Below are positions 53,532 through 62,192 of a stretch of DNA of 64,000 nt, in pieces (the first letter of the stretch is position 1; every line of letters begins with the position of its first letter). This DNA comes from UBA12567 sp964598425 (GTDB taxonomy: Bacteria > Planctomycetota > Phycisphaerae > Phycisphaerales > SM1A02), in NCBI GenBank assembly GCA_964598425.1, contig CAZRBV010000005.1:1-64000 (forward strand). The letters are read 5' to 3'. The notes beneath the pieces were generated by a model, which was not told where the DNA came from, searched no databases, and saw only the letters and a list, made by a program, of their open reading frames with translations. A program made the position numbers and the translations under genes.

Positions 53532-54611
53532 ATGGATGTGAAGGGTTCTCTACGCACTATTCTAAGCCTACTTGCTGTGTTGGCAGGTGGATACGTCGAC
53601 GCGGGCACCCTTCGGGTCCCCGGGGATGCCGCAACGATCCAGCACGCCATTGACCTTGCTCAGATCGGGGATGTGGTTGAAGTCGGCCCAGGTGTGTGGC
53701 CCGAGGCCATCGATCTTCGAGGCAAGTCGATTCTGCTTCGCGGCCGGGATGGCGCTGAAACGACGATTATCGACGCCAAGGATCGCGGCGAGAGCGTGGT
53801 CCGGTGCATGAGCGGCGAAGGTCCGGGCACTGTCCTTGAGGGACTCACTCTGACCGGTGGTACCGGGCACGAGGGCTTGCATGGAAGCAGCACGGCAATT
53901 GGCGGCGGCCTCCTGGCAATTGGAGCGTCGCCCACGATCCGCGACTGCATCTTCAAGTCCAACACAGTCAGTCGTAACGGTGGGGGAGCCTACTGTGGCA
54001 AAGGCGGAAACGTTCGATTCGAGCGATGCCGCTTTGAAGGCAACGCTGCTGAGAAGGGTGCCGGCCTGCTGTGTGTCGGTAGCACGCCGGTATTGGATCG
54101 GTGCATCTTCACGGATAACACCGCTCGATTCAGCGGCGGCGGTTTGTATGCGGCCAAAGGCAGCTCGCCTGTCGTGCGAGAGTGCCAGTTCGTTCGAAAC
54201 CAAGCATCATTCCAGGGTGGTGGCGTGTGCTCGCTCGACTCGGCCGGCGAACTCCTTGGTGGCGTTTTTGAGCGCAATCGCGCTGGAAGCCACGGCGGGG
54301 CCGTCTACCTTGGATTCAGGACCACGATGCAGGCGGCCGCATGCCAGTTCGTGTCTCCGACGGACACGATCGATGGAACGACAGCAATCGCCCGCCGCGA
54401 TCTCCGACGCGGAGCCTGTGATCTGAGTGAAGCTGTCACCGTGCTGGCGGAAGAACACGACTGTGTTGCAGCGGGCGGGCAGTATCGCGGCGATGGCACT
54501 CGGTGCCCATCGCCTTCCGAGAGCCAACTCGCGCGAAGGCGCGGCGACCTTGATCGAGATGGCCGCGTCAGCAGACGCGATCTTGCAATCATGATGCTTC
54601 TGTGGCGCTGA
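53532..54611 (+). CDS. Exported right-handed beta-helix protein with Cys motif and dockerin half
   Basis: The product has 359 residues. A signal peptide (1-23) precedes a parallel beta-helix domain (25-275) with repeats such as GGGLLAIGASPTIRDCIFKS, GGGAYCGKGGNVRFERCRF and GGGLYAAKGSSPVVRECQF (polymorphic membrane protein-like). A Cys-x(16)-Cys motif (297-328, RGACDLSEAV and GQYRGDGTRC) resembles the Cys repeats of the FG-GAP kinase at 13456. The last 20 residues are a half dockerin-like EF-hand (GDLDRDGRVSRRDLAIMM). It is a surface protein, likely carbohydrate-binding or structural; no catalytic residues were found. Confidence 0.78.
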   Translation: MDVKGSLRTILSLLAVLAGGYVDAGTLRVPGDAATIQHAIDLAQIGDVVEVGPGVWPEAIDLRGKSILLRGRDGAETTIIDAKDRGESVVRCMSGEGPGTVLEGLTLTGGTGHEGLHGSSTAIGGGLLAIGASPTIRDCIFKSNTVSRNGGGAYCGKGGNVRFERCRFEGNAAEKGAGLLCVGSTPVLDRCIFTDNTARFSGGGLYAAKGSSPVVRECQFVRNQASFQGGGVCSLDSAGELLGGVFERNRAGSHGGAVYLGFRTTMQAAACQFVSPTDTIDGTTAIARRDLRRGACDLSEAVTVLAEEHDCVAAGGQYRGDGTRCPSPSESQLARRRGDLDRDGRVSRRDLAIMMLLWR

Positions 54612-54615
54612 GCGA

Positions 54616-55983
54616 TCAATCCTCAAGCACCAACGATTCAATCAGTGATGACACCATGCTCATAGGAACCCGCGTTGGCAGGTCCAGCGACTCGCTGCAC
54701 CACAGGAGTGGGTCGAGGTCGGGATCGTTACGGCCGTGGCTTCCTTGCACCAGTGACGTATCGAGCGGGATGACATCCATGAGGGTGCGGAATCCAAGTC
54801 GGCGGCGGACAAGGCGCCAGCCGATTGCTGCAGGTGGCAAGGCGATGCGCGGATCGAGGAATAACTCCCTCGGGTCATAACCAGGCTTTCGGTGAATGTC
54901 GACGGTGCGTTGATAGTCGGGAGCGCGGTCTGGATCTGTCCACCAATCGTGGCAGAACCAGCGATCTCTGGCTGCCACGAGTACCAGATCACCGCACCGT
55001 TCGTGGGAGAGCCCTTCAGACTTGAGAGTGGTGCCCTGGAGTACACGATCGACACCGGTTGCAGTCTGAAAGAGATCAGCGACCGTGGTGGCCTGCGCAG
55101 GATCAGCGACGTACACGTGAGCGATCTGATGGTCGGGTACCGCGAAGGCGCCGCTCGCGCCAGCATCGAGCATCTCTCGCCCTTGTTCCACCCGAAGCGA
55201 GAGCAGCCCCGCTGATCGGAGGATTCGATTTGGAGCTACAGCATCGGTGACAGCGGTGATGCCGTACTCATTGACCAACAGGATGCGGCGACCGCTCGCC
55301 ATGAGCGACTCAATCAGATCGGCGGCGACGTCGTCGAGCTCGCGGCACGCACTGGGGATGTTCGGATGATCCGGGCCGAGTTTTTGAAGTCCATAGTCCA
55401 GGTGGGGCAGATAGGCGAGCAGCAGCGTGGGATTCAGCGTCTGGTCCACGAACATGGCGGCTTCCGCGATCCATGTGCTGCTGGAAATGTCCGCCGCCGG
55501 GCCCCAGAATCTGAAGAGCGGAAACTGCCCGAGTCGATGCTGCAGCTCGTCACGGAGTTCTGATGGCTGCGTCCAGACATCGGGAATCTTGCGTCCGTCC
55601 GCCGGATACACAGGGCGGGGTGTCACGGAGATGGTTGCTCCGCTGTACATCGCAAACCACCAGAAGCAATTGGCGGTCGTGACCGATGCATCTCTGGCGG
55701 CAAGCCGGTCCCATACCTTCTCGCCTTGAACGAGGCGATTGGACTGCTGCCAGAAGTGTGTTTCTGCCCGCTCGCGATCATGCCACCCGTTTCCGACGAT
55801 GCCGTGTGTTGAAGGCGCGGTCCCCGTGAGCATCGTGGACTGGCTTGTGCACGTGACTGCTGGCAGTGGGGGGTGCAGGGCGCGCTCGCTTCCCGACGAC
55901 ATCAGGGCTGTGAGTCGCGGCATGTGCGCGCGCTGCCGCTCGGTCAGTGCAACGAGATTGATAACGGCGGTGCGGTGCGGCAT
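54616..55983 (-). CDS. eboF: EboF: alkaline phosphatase/nucleotide pyrophosphatase-family protein
   Basis: The start at 55983 has GGAGG 11 bases upstream. Of 455 residues, the N-terminal third matches the EboF pattern closely: AVINLVALTERQ, then LPAVTCTSQSTMLTGTAPST with nucleophile Thr44, GIVGNGW and FWQQSNRLVQGEKVWD. Downstream PHLDYGLQKLGPDHP and an Asp/His cluster supply metal ligands. It belongs to the type I phosphodiesterase fold. The first metal Asp seen in classical members is replaced (NLVAL), which may be normal for EboF. It is last in a tightly packed ebo run. Its exact reaction is unknown. Confidence 0.85.
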   Translation of the reverse strand: MPHRTAVINLVALTERQRAHMPRLTALMSSGSERALHPPLPAVTCTSQSTMLTGTAPSTHGIVGNGWHDRERAETHFWQQSNRLVQGEKVWDRLAARDASVTTANCFWWFAMYSGATISVTPRPVYPADGRKIPDVWTQPSELRDELQHRLGQFPLFRFWGPAADISSSTWIAEAAMFVDQTLNPTLLLAYLPHLDYGLQKLGPDHPNIPSACRELDDVAADLIESLMASGRRILLVNEYGITAVTDAVAPNRILRSAGLLSLRVEQGREMLDAGASGAFAVPDHQIAHVYVADPAQATTVADLFQTATGVDRVLQGTTLKSEGLSHERCGDLVLVAARDRWFCHDWWTDPDRAPDYQRTVDIHRKPGYDPRELFLDPRIALPPAAIGWRLVRRRLGFRTLMDVIPLDTSLVQGSHGRNDPDLDPLLWCSESLDLPTRVPMSMVSSLIESLVLED

Positions 55984-55987
55984 GCGA

Positions 55988-56878
55988 TCAGGATCCTCCA
56001 CCAAGCCGCTGCGCGCCAAGTGTGACCCCCGCAAGAATCATCGACGCGGCCGACCAGCCGACGTGTCCAGCCGCCAGGAGCATGCTGCTGTCCAGCACCG
56101 CCAGTCCAGCGATCGCCCAGCAGACGGCTTCGCTGTGGCGACCGGCCTTGATGCGGCGGTGGACGCTTGGCGTCCAGGCAATCAGCATAATCAGAATCGA
56201 TGCGCCAACGGCGCCCGCAGTCGAGTTCGGGCTCGTCCATCCAACACCAATGATGCCTACGACGGACAGAATCAACCAGACAATGCCATGCGAGATTCGT
56301 TGTTCACCACCTCGTTCACCCCGGCCGATGCAGGTGATTCCAATGGTCCAGAGTCCTACGCCAGCGGATGCCCACCACACAGCGGGGTTGACTTGATCGG
56401 TCAGCAGGAGGGCCGTCAGCACAGGCACGCAGCTTCGGCATCCAGCCATCAACGCGGTCGCAGCCAGGACGCTGTGGCGATGCGTGAATTGGTACAGGAA
56501 GATCATTGCGGTCAATACGCCAGCAGCGATCAACGATTCGATGGTGTTGGCACCAAGGAAGCTGGCAAAGCCAACGATCGAAAGACCGACGATGACAAGC
56601 AGCCCGCCGATGGAAGCGGCTTCTCGGGCTGACATGCGACCTGCTGCGACAGGTCTGGTCGACTTATTCGCGCGATCAAAATCGGCGTCACCGGCATCAT
56701 TGATCGCCATGCCACCGAGATAGAGCATCGACACGCCTGTGATTGCGCCAGCAAGGCAGGGAACGGCATTCAGCTCGAGAGCTTGCAGTGACAGCCCGGC
56801 GCCAAGCAGCACATTTGACCACACCGTCGGGAGGTTCGCCGCGCGAAGCGTCGTCCACCAGTCTCGCGTGGTGCTCAC
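55988..56878 (-). CDS. eboC: EboC: UbiA-like prenyltransferase membrane protein
   Basis: The GTG at 56878 overlaps the eboE stop (GTGA) and has GGAGG 7 bases upstream; GTG at 56881 is an alternative. The 296-residue product has seven to nine membrane helices and the UbiA metal-site motif INDAGDADFDRANKSTRP at about residues 60-77. The second Asp-rich motif of UbiA enzymes is not clear, as is often seen in the EboC branch. It may prenylate or pass a lipophilic metabolite in the membrane. It is translationally coupled to eboE. Confidence 0.85.
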   Translation of the reverse strand: MSTTRDWWTTLRAANLPTVWSNVLLGAGLSLQALELNAVPCLAGAITGVSMLYLGGMAINDAGDADFDRANKSTRPVAAGRMSAREAASIGGLLVIVGLSIVGFASFLGANTIESLIAAGVLTAMIFLYQFTHRHSVLAATALMAGCRSCVPVLTALLLTDQVNPAVWWASAGVGLWTIGITCIGRGERGGEQRISHGIVWLILSVVGIIGVGWTSPNSTAGAVGASILIMLIAWTPSVHRRIKAGRHSEAVCWAIAGLAVLDSSMLLAAGHVGWSAASMILAGVTLGAQRLGGGS

Positions 56879-57957
56879 CACCCGACCTCCTTCATGACGC
56901 CCGCGGTCCATTCGAGTTCGCGGGCAATCTCGGCTTGCACAGTTGGAAGGCGAAACGACGCTGGCAACACATCCCAGGCGTACGTTTCCACTTCAACTGG
57001 CGGCCGCTGTCCGGAGTCGGCAACGGCGGCGAGGAGCTTCGCAATCCACGGCTGTGTCGATCCGAGCGGGCCGAAGGTCTCTCGGTGCACGGGCACATGA
57101 CAATGCGTTCGCCAGAGTCCTTCGCACGCTCGATCGCATGTCTCCGGAATATCGTCATACATGCTCAGAACGCCGCCGCTGAGTACCGAGGTCTGGTGCA
57201 TCCAGCGAGCTTCATCGAGCGACTGCAGGGCCTTGATGCCCTCGGGCGTGTCTGATTCTGGGGCCGACGAGACTTGCACGCGTCCGACGCGGATGCCAGC
57301 TTCGCGCAGCGCGCCGACTGCCGCGATCGGTTCCTCGTGTTCAACGGCGAGATGGCAGGCATCGAGACATGCGCGGAGCGTTCCCTGCTTCGCGTGCCGA
57401 TTCAGTGACGTTGCCGATACGAATCTGCCCAACGCGGCCGCTGTCGGAATCAGGCAGCACGGTTCGGGTTCAATGGCGAGGAAGATCTCTCTGCCGTGGT
57501 TCGCGCCAAGCCGTTCGAGTTCAACGCACGCCTGCCCAATCAGGTCTACGGCAGCTTCAACGTCGATGTCGTGAGCAGGCCACCCGATCGGGACCGTCGT
57601 CAGGCCAATCTCGTCGCCAGGATTGCTGAGGGCGATCAGGGCTTCGGCCGCTCGAAGTGTGTACGCAAGACGCGCGGGATCGTCCCATGCTGGTTGGTAC
57701 ACGGCATCCTTGACGCGCTTGGCGTGGAAGTTGCCTTGGGGGAAGGCATTGAGCCCGAGCAAGGGTGTTCCCATGCTGCCGAGCGCTTGGGCAATCGGAC
57801 CGACCTGTTCGGCAGGGTTGTTCCCCAGGATGTCATCGGGCAGCCAGAGCCCGACCTTGGAACCCTCCGGCATACATTCGGTCATGGCTTTCAGGGCGTC
57901 TGCAAGATCGGTGATCGTCCGAGTTGGCAGCACATTCGTGCACCAGCCGGGTCGCAC
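56875..57957 (-). CDS. eboE: EboE: xylose-isomerase-like TIM-barrel protein
   Basis: The start codon is GTG at 57957, one base after the eboB stop. The 360-residue product has the xylose isomerase/AP-endonuclease 2-like barrel: TNVLPTRTITDLADAL, LNAFPQGNFHAKRVKDAVYQP, IEPEPC, CLDACHLAVEHEEP and HCHVPVHRETFGPLG, supplying Glu, Asp and His ligands. This matches the EboE metabolite-traffic family of sugar-phosphate-isomerase-like proteins. The substrate is unknown. It overlaps the eboC start by 4 bases. Confidence 0.85.
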   Translation of the reverse strand: MRPGWCTNVLPTRTITDLADALKAMTECMPEGSKVGLWLPDDILGNNPAEQVGPIAQALGSMGTPLLGLNAFPQGNFHAKRVKDAVYQPAWDDPARLAYTLRAAEALIALSNPGDEIGLTTVPIGWPAHDIDVEAAVDLIGQACVELERLGANHGREIFLAIEPEPCCLIPTAAALGRFVSATSLNRHAKQGTLRACLDACHLAVEHEEPIAAVGALREAGIRVGRVQVSSAPESDTPEGIKALQSLDEARWMHQTSVLSGGVLSMYDDIPETCDRACEGLWRTHCHVPVHRETFGPLGSTQPWIAKLLAAVADSGQRPPVEVETYAWDVLPASFRLPTVQAEIARELEWTAGVMKEVGW

Positions 57958-57958
57958 G

Positions 57959-58762
57959 TCAGGCCTCTACGCGAAAGTTCGGTGATCGACCGAGGAACGC
58001 AATTGGATTGGCGAATGTCACTTTCTCGATCATCTCTGCAGGATGACGGCGTCGTTTCATTTCCATCCGGGCCTTGGGGACAGCCAGCGGGTCGGAATCA
58101 CCCCAGTCGCCGGCGGAATTCATCCAGATGCGGTCCGTGCCCCATTGCTCAAGAATGTCGACAGCTCGCTGAGGCGTGCATTTGGTATCGGGATACAGCG
58201 TCATGCCCGCCCAAAACCCACGGTCCAGAACAAGGCCAACGGTGTGTTCCTCGACGTGATCAATGAGCACCCGGTCGGGATTGAGGCCAGCGTTGTCGAC
58301 CGCGTCCAGAATCAGGCCCGTGCCCTTGTGTTTGTCTTCGAGATGCGGGGTATGGACGAGTACGAGTTGATCACGCTGCTGCGCGAGCTCAAGATGTGCC
58401 TCCAGCACAGCGAGTTCATTCTTGCTGTTCTTGTTGAGGCCGATCTCTCCAATGCCAAGGACGTTTGGGCAGTCGAGGAAGTCCGGAATAACTGACATCA
58501 CTTCCTTTGCGAACCCGGTGTCCTCGGCTTCTTTTGGATTGATGCATAACCAGCAGTGGTGTTGGATTCCGTACTGCGCTGCTCGCTTTGGTTCGGTGTC
58601 GGTCAATTGACGGTAGTAGTCACGGAACCCGTCGACGCTGCAGCGATCAAAGCCGGCCCAGAAGGCCGGTTCGGTAATCGCCACGCATCCCGCCTGTGCC
58701 ATGCGGCGATAGTCATCCGTTGTCCGAGACACCATGTGAATGTGAGGATCGATGTACCTCAC
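57959..58762 (-). CDS. eboB: EboB: TatD-family metal-dependent hydrolase
   Basis: The start codon is GTG at 58762, overlapping the stop of the small upstream gene (GTGA). The 267-residue product has the TatD pattern: DPHIHMVSRTTDDYRRMAQ at the N-terminus with the H-x-H metal ligands, IGEIGLNKNSKN with the Glu ligand, LVHTPHLEDKHKGT, IDHVEEHTVGLVLDRGFWAG, and a final Asp in AGDWGDSDPLAVPK. This is the EboB subtype rather than DNA-repair TatD, judging by the MVSRTTDDY and DPLAVPK phrases. It is soluble and cytoplasmic. Confidence 0.87.
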   Translation of the reverse strand: MRYIDPHIHMVSRTTDDYRRMAQAGCVAITEPAFWAGFDRCSVDGFRDYYRQLTDTEPKRAAQYGIQHHCWLCINPKEAEDTGFAKEVMSVIPDFLDCPNVLGIGEIGLNKNSKNELAVLEAHLELAQQRDQLVLVHTPHLEDKHKGTGLILDAVDNAGLNPDRVLIDHVEEHTVGLVLDRGFWAGMTLYPDTKCTPQRAVDILEQWGTDRIWMNSAGDWGDSDPLAVPKARMEMKRRRHPAEMIEKVTFANPIAFLGRSPNFRVEA

Positions 58763-59064
58763 GGAGTTGTGTCCGGGTTTGGAGCACCGAAGGCACCTTG
58801 CATCGGCGCCGAATCAATCGGCTCACTGGAGGAATCGCTGAGCAGCATCTGGATGCGTTTCGCGCGATCACCCTCGCCATCTATCAGCAGGGCGACAGCC
58901 CTTTGGAGGTACTCGACTCGAAAGTCTTCATCGCCACCAGTGCGGTCAAGCCGATCGAAAAAGGCGGCAAGGTCGAGCACTTTGGCGCGGTGCTCGAGGA
59001 AGTAGGCGTCAACAACCTCGGTGGGGGTCATTGGGCAGTGCGGCGTATGTCTCATGGGGACCAT
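58759..59064 (-). CDS. Small protein in the eboA position
   Basis: The start may be ATG 59064, 59055 or 59031; the longest gives 101 residues. The core (from 59031) is VVDAYFLEHRAKVLDLAAF, FDRLDR, then FRVEYLQRAVALLIDG, RAKRIQMLLSDSSSEP and an AFGAPNP tail. It is helical and soluble. It sits between eboD and eboB, where EboA would be expected, but is less than half the size of EboA-family proteins (about 200-250 residues). I see no clear homology to EboA. It may be a planctomycete stand-in or an unrelated partner. Confidence 0.65.
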   Translation of the reverse strand: MVPMRHTPHCPMTPTEVVDAYFLEHRAKVLDLAAFFDRLDRTGGDEDFRVEYLQRAVALLIDGEGDRAKRIQMLLSDSSSEPIDSAPMQGAFGAPNPDTTP

Positions 59065-59065
59065 G

Positions 59066-60271
59066 CTACCCCGCCCGGGTGTGCCGCTTCTCGCACCGGC
59101 CCCGGACCAGACGAATCGCCTGCCGCATCTGCTCGAGATCGACCGATGAGATTTCGCTGGATGTGCCAGCCTCGGTCACCATGGTCAATGCGAGTGTCCC
59201 GCCGAGATGTTCTCTGAATCGTTCGATCCCTTCCAGCAGCCGGTCCTCATCGCCCATGGCGTCGCTGGTCAATGGGAATCCCAGCGAAGCGAGGCAGTCG
59301 GTGATGCGGCTGACCAGTGAAGCCGATCCACCGAGACTCAGGGCCGCGTACTGCAGATCGATGAGAAGCCCGATTGCGACGGCATCACCGTGCGAGAGGC
59401 GAAATCCTGTCATCTGCTCAAGCCGGTGCGCCGACCAGTGGCCGAAATCGAGCGGGCGGGCTCGCTGTATCTCGAATGGATCGCCACCCTGGACAATGTG
59501 GGCGACATGGAGATCTGCGGTCCGTGTCACGATGCGCTCCATCGTTTCAAGATCACGACTCACAAGTGAGTCGGTGGATCTCTCGACATCGTCGAGCAAC
59601 GCGGTGTCCTTGAGCAGCGCAACCTTGAGCGACTCACTCAATCCCGCTCGCCAATCGCGTTCGGCCAGCGATGTGAGCAGTTCGGCATCGTTGACAACGG
59701 CCCATGGCGGCGCAAAGGTGCCGATGAGGTTTTTGGCGCCGAAGGCATTGATGCCATTCTTGACGCCGACACCTGCATCGGCCTGTCCGAGTGTGGTCGA
59801 CGGGAGTCGGATCAATCGAACGCCGCGGTGGGCCGTACTTGCTGCGAGCCCGACGGCGTCGAGCATCGCCCCGCCGCCGATCGCAAGGACAAAGGACTGC
59901 CGGCAAATGCGCCGATCATGAATGGCTCGGACCGTCTGATCAAAGACTGTTCGATCATTCTTGGCCCGCTCGCCACCTGGAAGGATCAGTGGTGCACTTG
60001 CGACTTTGATCCGCGATGCATGTTGCTCTGTCCACTCGATGACACGAGCAGGGAGGTCTGGTTGAGCTGCAACGAGCCCTTCGTCCATGACGCACAGAAG
60101 GCGGTGCGGACCGCCGTCATGCGGGAAGATCCCCGCAAGTGATTCGCCTTCAGTCGTAAATGCCCTCCTGCACGAAAGCACTCGGTGCCGCCACCGCACT
60201 TGAATGGTTCCGCTAGATGGCAGTTCTTGCACGCTTGGCTCCGACACACCCGCACCCATTTCCAAAGCCAT
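59066..60271 (-). CDS. eboD: EboD: 3-dehydroquinate synthase-like protein
   Basis: The start at 60271 (MALEMGAGV) is likely; the frame is open upstream, to 60322 and 60502. The 401-residue product has DHQS hallmarks: GGGAMLDAVG, LPSTTLGQADAGVGVKNGIN, LIGTFAPPWAVVND, GLSESLKVALLKD (Glu ligand), DFGHWSAHRLEQ (His) and LSHGDAVAIGLLID (His). NAD and zinc sites therefore look intact, yet EboD is a branch distinct from AroB. It may make a cyclitol or other sugar-derived piece. It begins the ebo run and is divergent from a small membrane-anchored protein across an 83-bp gap holding a palindrome. Confidence 0.85.
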   Translation of the reverse strand: MALEMGAGVSEPSVQELPSSGTIQVRWRHRVLSCRRAFTTEGESLAGIFPHDGGPHRLLCVMDEGLVAAQPDLPARVIEWTEQHASRIKVASAPLILPGGERAKNDRTVFDQTVRAIHDRRICRQSFVLAIGGGAMLDAVGLAASTAHRGVRLIRLPSTTLGQADAGVGVKNGINAFGAKNLIGTFAPPWAVVNDAELLTSLAERDWRAGLSESLKVALLKDTALLDDVERSTDSLVSRDLETMERIVTRTADLHVAHIVQGGDPFEIQRARPLDFGHWSAHRLEQMTGFRLSHGDAVAIGLLIDLQYAALSLGGSASLVSRITDCLASLGFPLTSDAMGDEDRLLEGIERFREHLGGTLALTMVTEAGTSSEISSVDLEQMRQAIRLVRGRCEKRHTRAG

Positions 60272-60291
60272 GATACGGTGAACTGTGACGA

Positions 60292-60320
60292 ATTCTCCGG
60301 AGAATGCTTCATTCTCCGGC
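60292..60320. promoter_or_regulatory. Palindromic operator candidate upstream of eboD
   Basis: A perfect 14-bp palindrome ATTCTCCGGAGAAT occupies 60292-60305. The half ATTCTCCGG recurs at 60311-60319, so three half-sites lie in a row within the divergent eboD/60355 spacer. Repressor or activator binding is a reasonable reading. If the eboD start is 60322 instead of 60271, the palindrome would be inside the gene. Confidence 0.45.
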
Positions 60321-60354
60321 ATAGGATGCACGGCCTCTGACATGGAGTATTCGC

Positions 60355-60825
60355 ATGGACAGCTTGCAAGATCGTGTTCGTCGCCTGGAAACTTCGCCAT
60401 GGCGGAGGATGATGCCGCTGGTGCTTGGCGTTGGGCTGGTTGGTGGGCTCCTCGGCGCTGGGGCTTCCGAGACCGTATCCCGCCAGTTGATGGGTGGTTC
60501 ACTTGTCATTGTGAACCAAAGTGGTCGACCGGTGATTTCGCTCGGTTCAGGTTCAGATGGTCACGGGCATATGGTCATCGCAAACGCTGACGGTACCGCG
60601 ATGCTTGTCTTGAAGGCTGGCGAGCGTAGCGGGGACATTGACGTCTTTGATGACAAGGGTCACCGGCTGGCCAAGCTCGGCAACTCTCCAAGTGGAGATG
60701 GGATGTTGCTACTCGGCGGCGAAGATGGTGATCCACTTGTCCGCGCGGGAAGATGGGATGTTGGTGCAGGTCATGGTCAATTGTGGCTTCGTGATCCGGC
60801 AGTTACCGAGCCTTCCACGCCGTGA
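60355..60825 (+). CDS. Membrane-anchored beta-repeat protein divergent from ebo cluster
   Basis: The ATG at 60355 has GGAG 7 bases upstream. The 156-residue product has a short cytoplasmic coiled N-terminus, a membrane helix (about 20-38), then 110 periplasmic residues of tandem beta-strand pairs: VIVNQSGRPVISLGSG, MVIANADGTAMLVLKAG, IDVFDDKGHRLAKLG and MLLLGGEDGDPLVRAG. The pattern is like the short repeats of beta-solenoid or filamin-like proteins. It shares the 83-bp spacer with eboD and could be its co-regulated partner (inference). Its end overlaps the convergent aminotransferase end by 23 bases. Confidence 0.65.
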   Translation: MDSLQDRVRRLETSPWRRMMPLVLGVGLVGGLLGAGASETVSRQLMGGSLVIVNQSGRPVISLGSGSDGHGHMVIANADGTAMLVLKAGERSGDIDVFDDKGHRLAKLGNSPSGDGMLLLGGEDGDPLVRAGRWDVGAGHGQLWLRDPAVTEPSTP

Positions 60826-62014
60826 GCCCTGCTTCCAGGATTCGCACGCTGCGCCGAAGCACATCTTTCTGGACGCAGTAGGTCATGCGCACTTCGTTGA
60901 GGCCAAGCCCTTCTGTGCGGTAAAAGCCTGCAAGTGGAGCAAGGCACACCGTTTCACCGTCAAGGTCGAACTCGCTTACGAGCCATCGACAGAATGCGTC
61001 GGCATCATCGACGGGCAATGGGATGGCGAGATAGAAGGCACCCTCCGGTGTCGGTACGTCCAGGCCGATGTTGCGAAGTCCTTCGACGAGGACGTTCCGC
61101 CGTTCCTGATACTCGGCATTGACCCGGCGGAACCACGACTCTGGTACAGAGAGTGCTGCGTGGGCCGCATACTGATCCACACTCGCGGGTGAGAGACGAG
61201 TCTGCGCGAATCGAAGGGCAGCTTCACGGAGTTCCGAGTTTCTGGTGATGAGCCAGCCGATTCTTGCGCCGCACGCGCTGTACCGCTTTGAAACGGAGTC
61301 GATGATGATTGCGTGCTCGTCCGCTGCTGGAATGTCGAGCAGCGAGGCAGCCCGGGTTCCAGGTTCGACGTCGTACACGAAGTCGCGGTAGACCTCATCG
61401 CAAATGAAGAAGATGTCCCGCTCGACGCAGATTGCCGCGATGGTTTCAAGGTCCTCCCGGCTGAGTACCGTTCCAGTCGGATTTCCAGGCGTCGGAAGAA
61501 TGAGCGCGCGGGTCTTACCGGTGATGGCCGCTGCGATGGCCTCAGGGTGAACCTTGAATCCGTCAGATGCTGAAAGCGTGACAGGAGATACTTCAACACC
61601 AAGGAGATGGCTGAAGCCGGCGTAGTTCGTGTAGTAGGGCTCGCATACGAGCACTTCGTCGCCCGGATCAGCAACGGATGCAATGGAGAAGAGGAGGGCC
61701 TCGGATCCACCGGTTGTGACGACGATGTCTTCGGCTTCAACGTCTCGGGTGATGCCTCCGTTGCTTGAATACCAGACCGCGAGATCTTGTCTGAATTCGA
61801 CAAACCCATCGCTGGGGGCATACGCAAGGACATCATCGTGGAAGGTGCGGTAGGCCTCCGTCATTTCGCACGGCGTCGAGATATCCGGCTGGCCGATATT
61901 CAGGGCGTGCACTGTCACACCGCGGTCCTGAGCCGCTCGGGCGAGCCCTGCCAGCGCGCGAATAGGAGATGCTGGCGCGTCCGAGCCGCGTCTGGAAAGT
62001 GTACATGTGGACAT
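60803..62014 (-). CDS. PLP-dependent class I/II aminotransferase
   Basis: The 403-residue product is a fold-type I aminotransferase. It has the substrate-binding LNIGQPDISTP, PTPGNPTGTVLSREDL with the PLP-stacking Asn/Pro region, DEVYRDFVYD and the PLP-lysine motif DSVSKRYSACGARIGW, plus a C-terminal Arg in NEVRMTYC that binds the alpha-carboxylate. It resembles aspartate-type or aromatic aminotransferases; the amino acid used cannot be fixed. It is not clearly part of the ebo run. Confidence 0.9.
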   Translation of the reverse strand: MSTCTLSRRGSDAPASPIRALAGLARAAQDRGVTVHALNIGQPDISTPCEMTEAYRTFHDDVLAYAPSDGFVEFRQDLAVWYSSNGGITRDVEAEDIVVTTGGSEALLFSIASVADPGDEVLVCEPYYTNYAGFSHLLGVEVSPVTLSASDGFKVHPEAIAAAITGKTRALILPTPGNPTGTVLSREDLETIAAICVERDIFFICDEVYRDFVYDVEPGTRAASLLDIPAADEHAIIIDSVSKRYSACGARIGWLITRNSELREAALRFAQTRLSPASVDQYAAHAALSVPESWFRRVNAEYQERRNVLVEGLRNIGLDVPTPEGAFYLAIPLPVDDADAFCRWLVSEFDLDGETVCLAPLAGFYRTEGLGLNEVRMTYCVQKDVLRRSVRILEAGLTAWKAR

Positions 62015-62192
62015 TGGTAGATTCTCCTCTCGCCAGCGAACCCCCCCGTGGGCCTTGCCCTGAACCGAGGCAGGGTATCAGGGGGCAGCAGCGAGATCCC
62101 AGCGAGCCCTCCCGGTCACCTATACTTGTCCGCTGTCCATTGAACATACGCTCACGACTGGTTGCAAAGACCCTCGAGGGCTTCAGGAGAAG

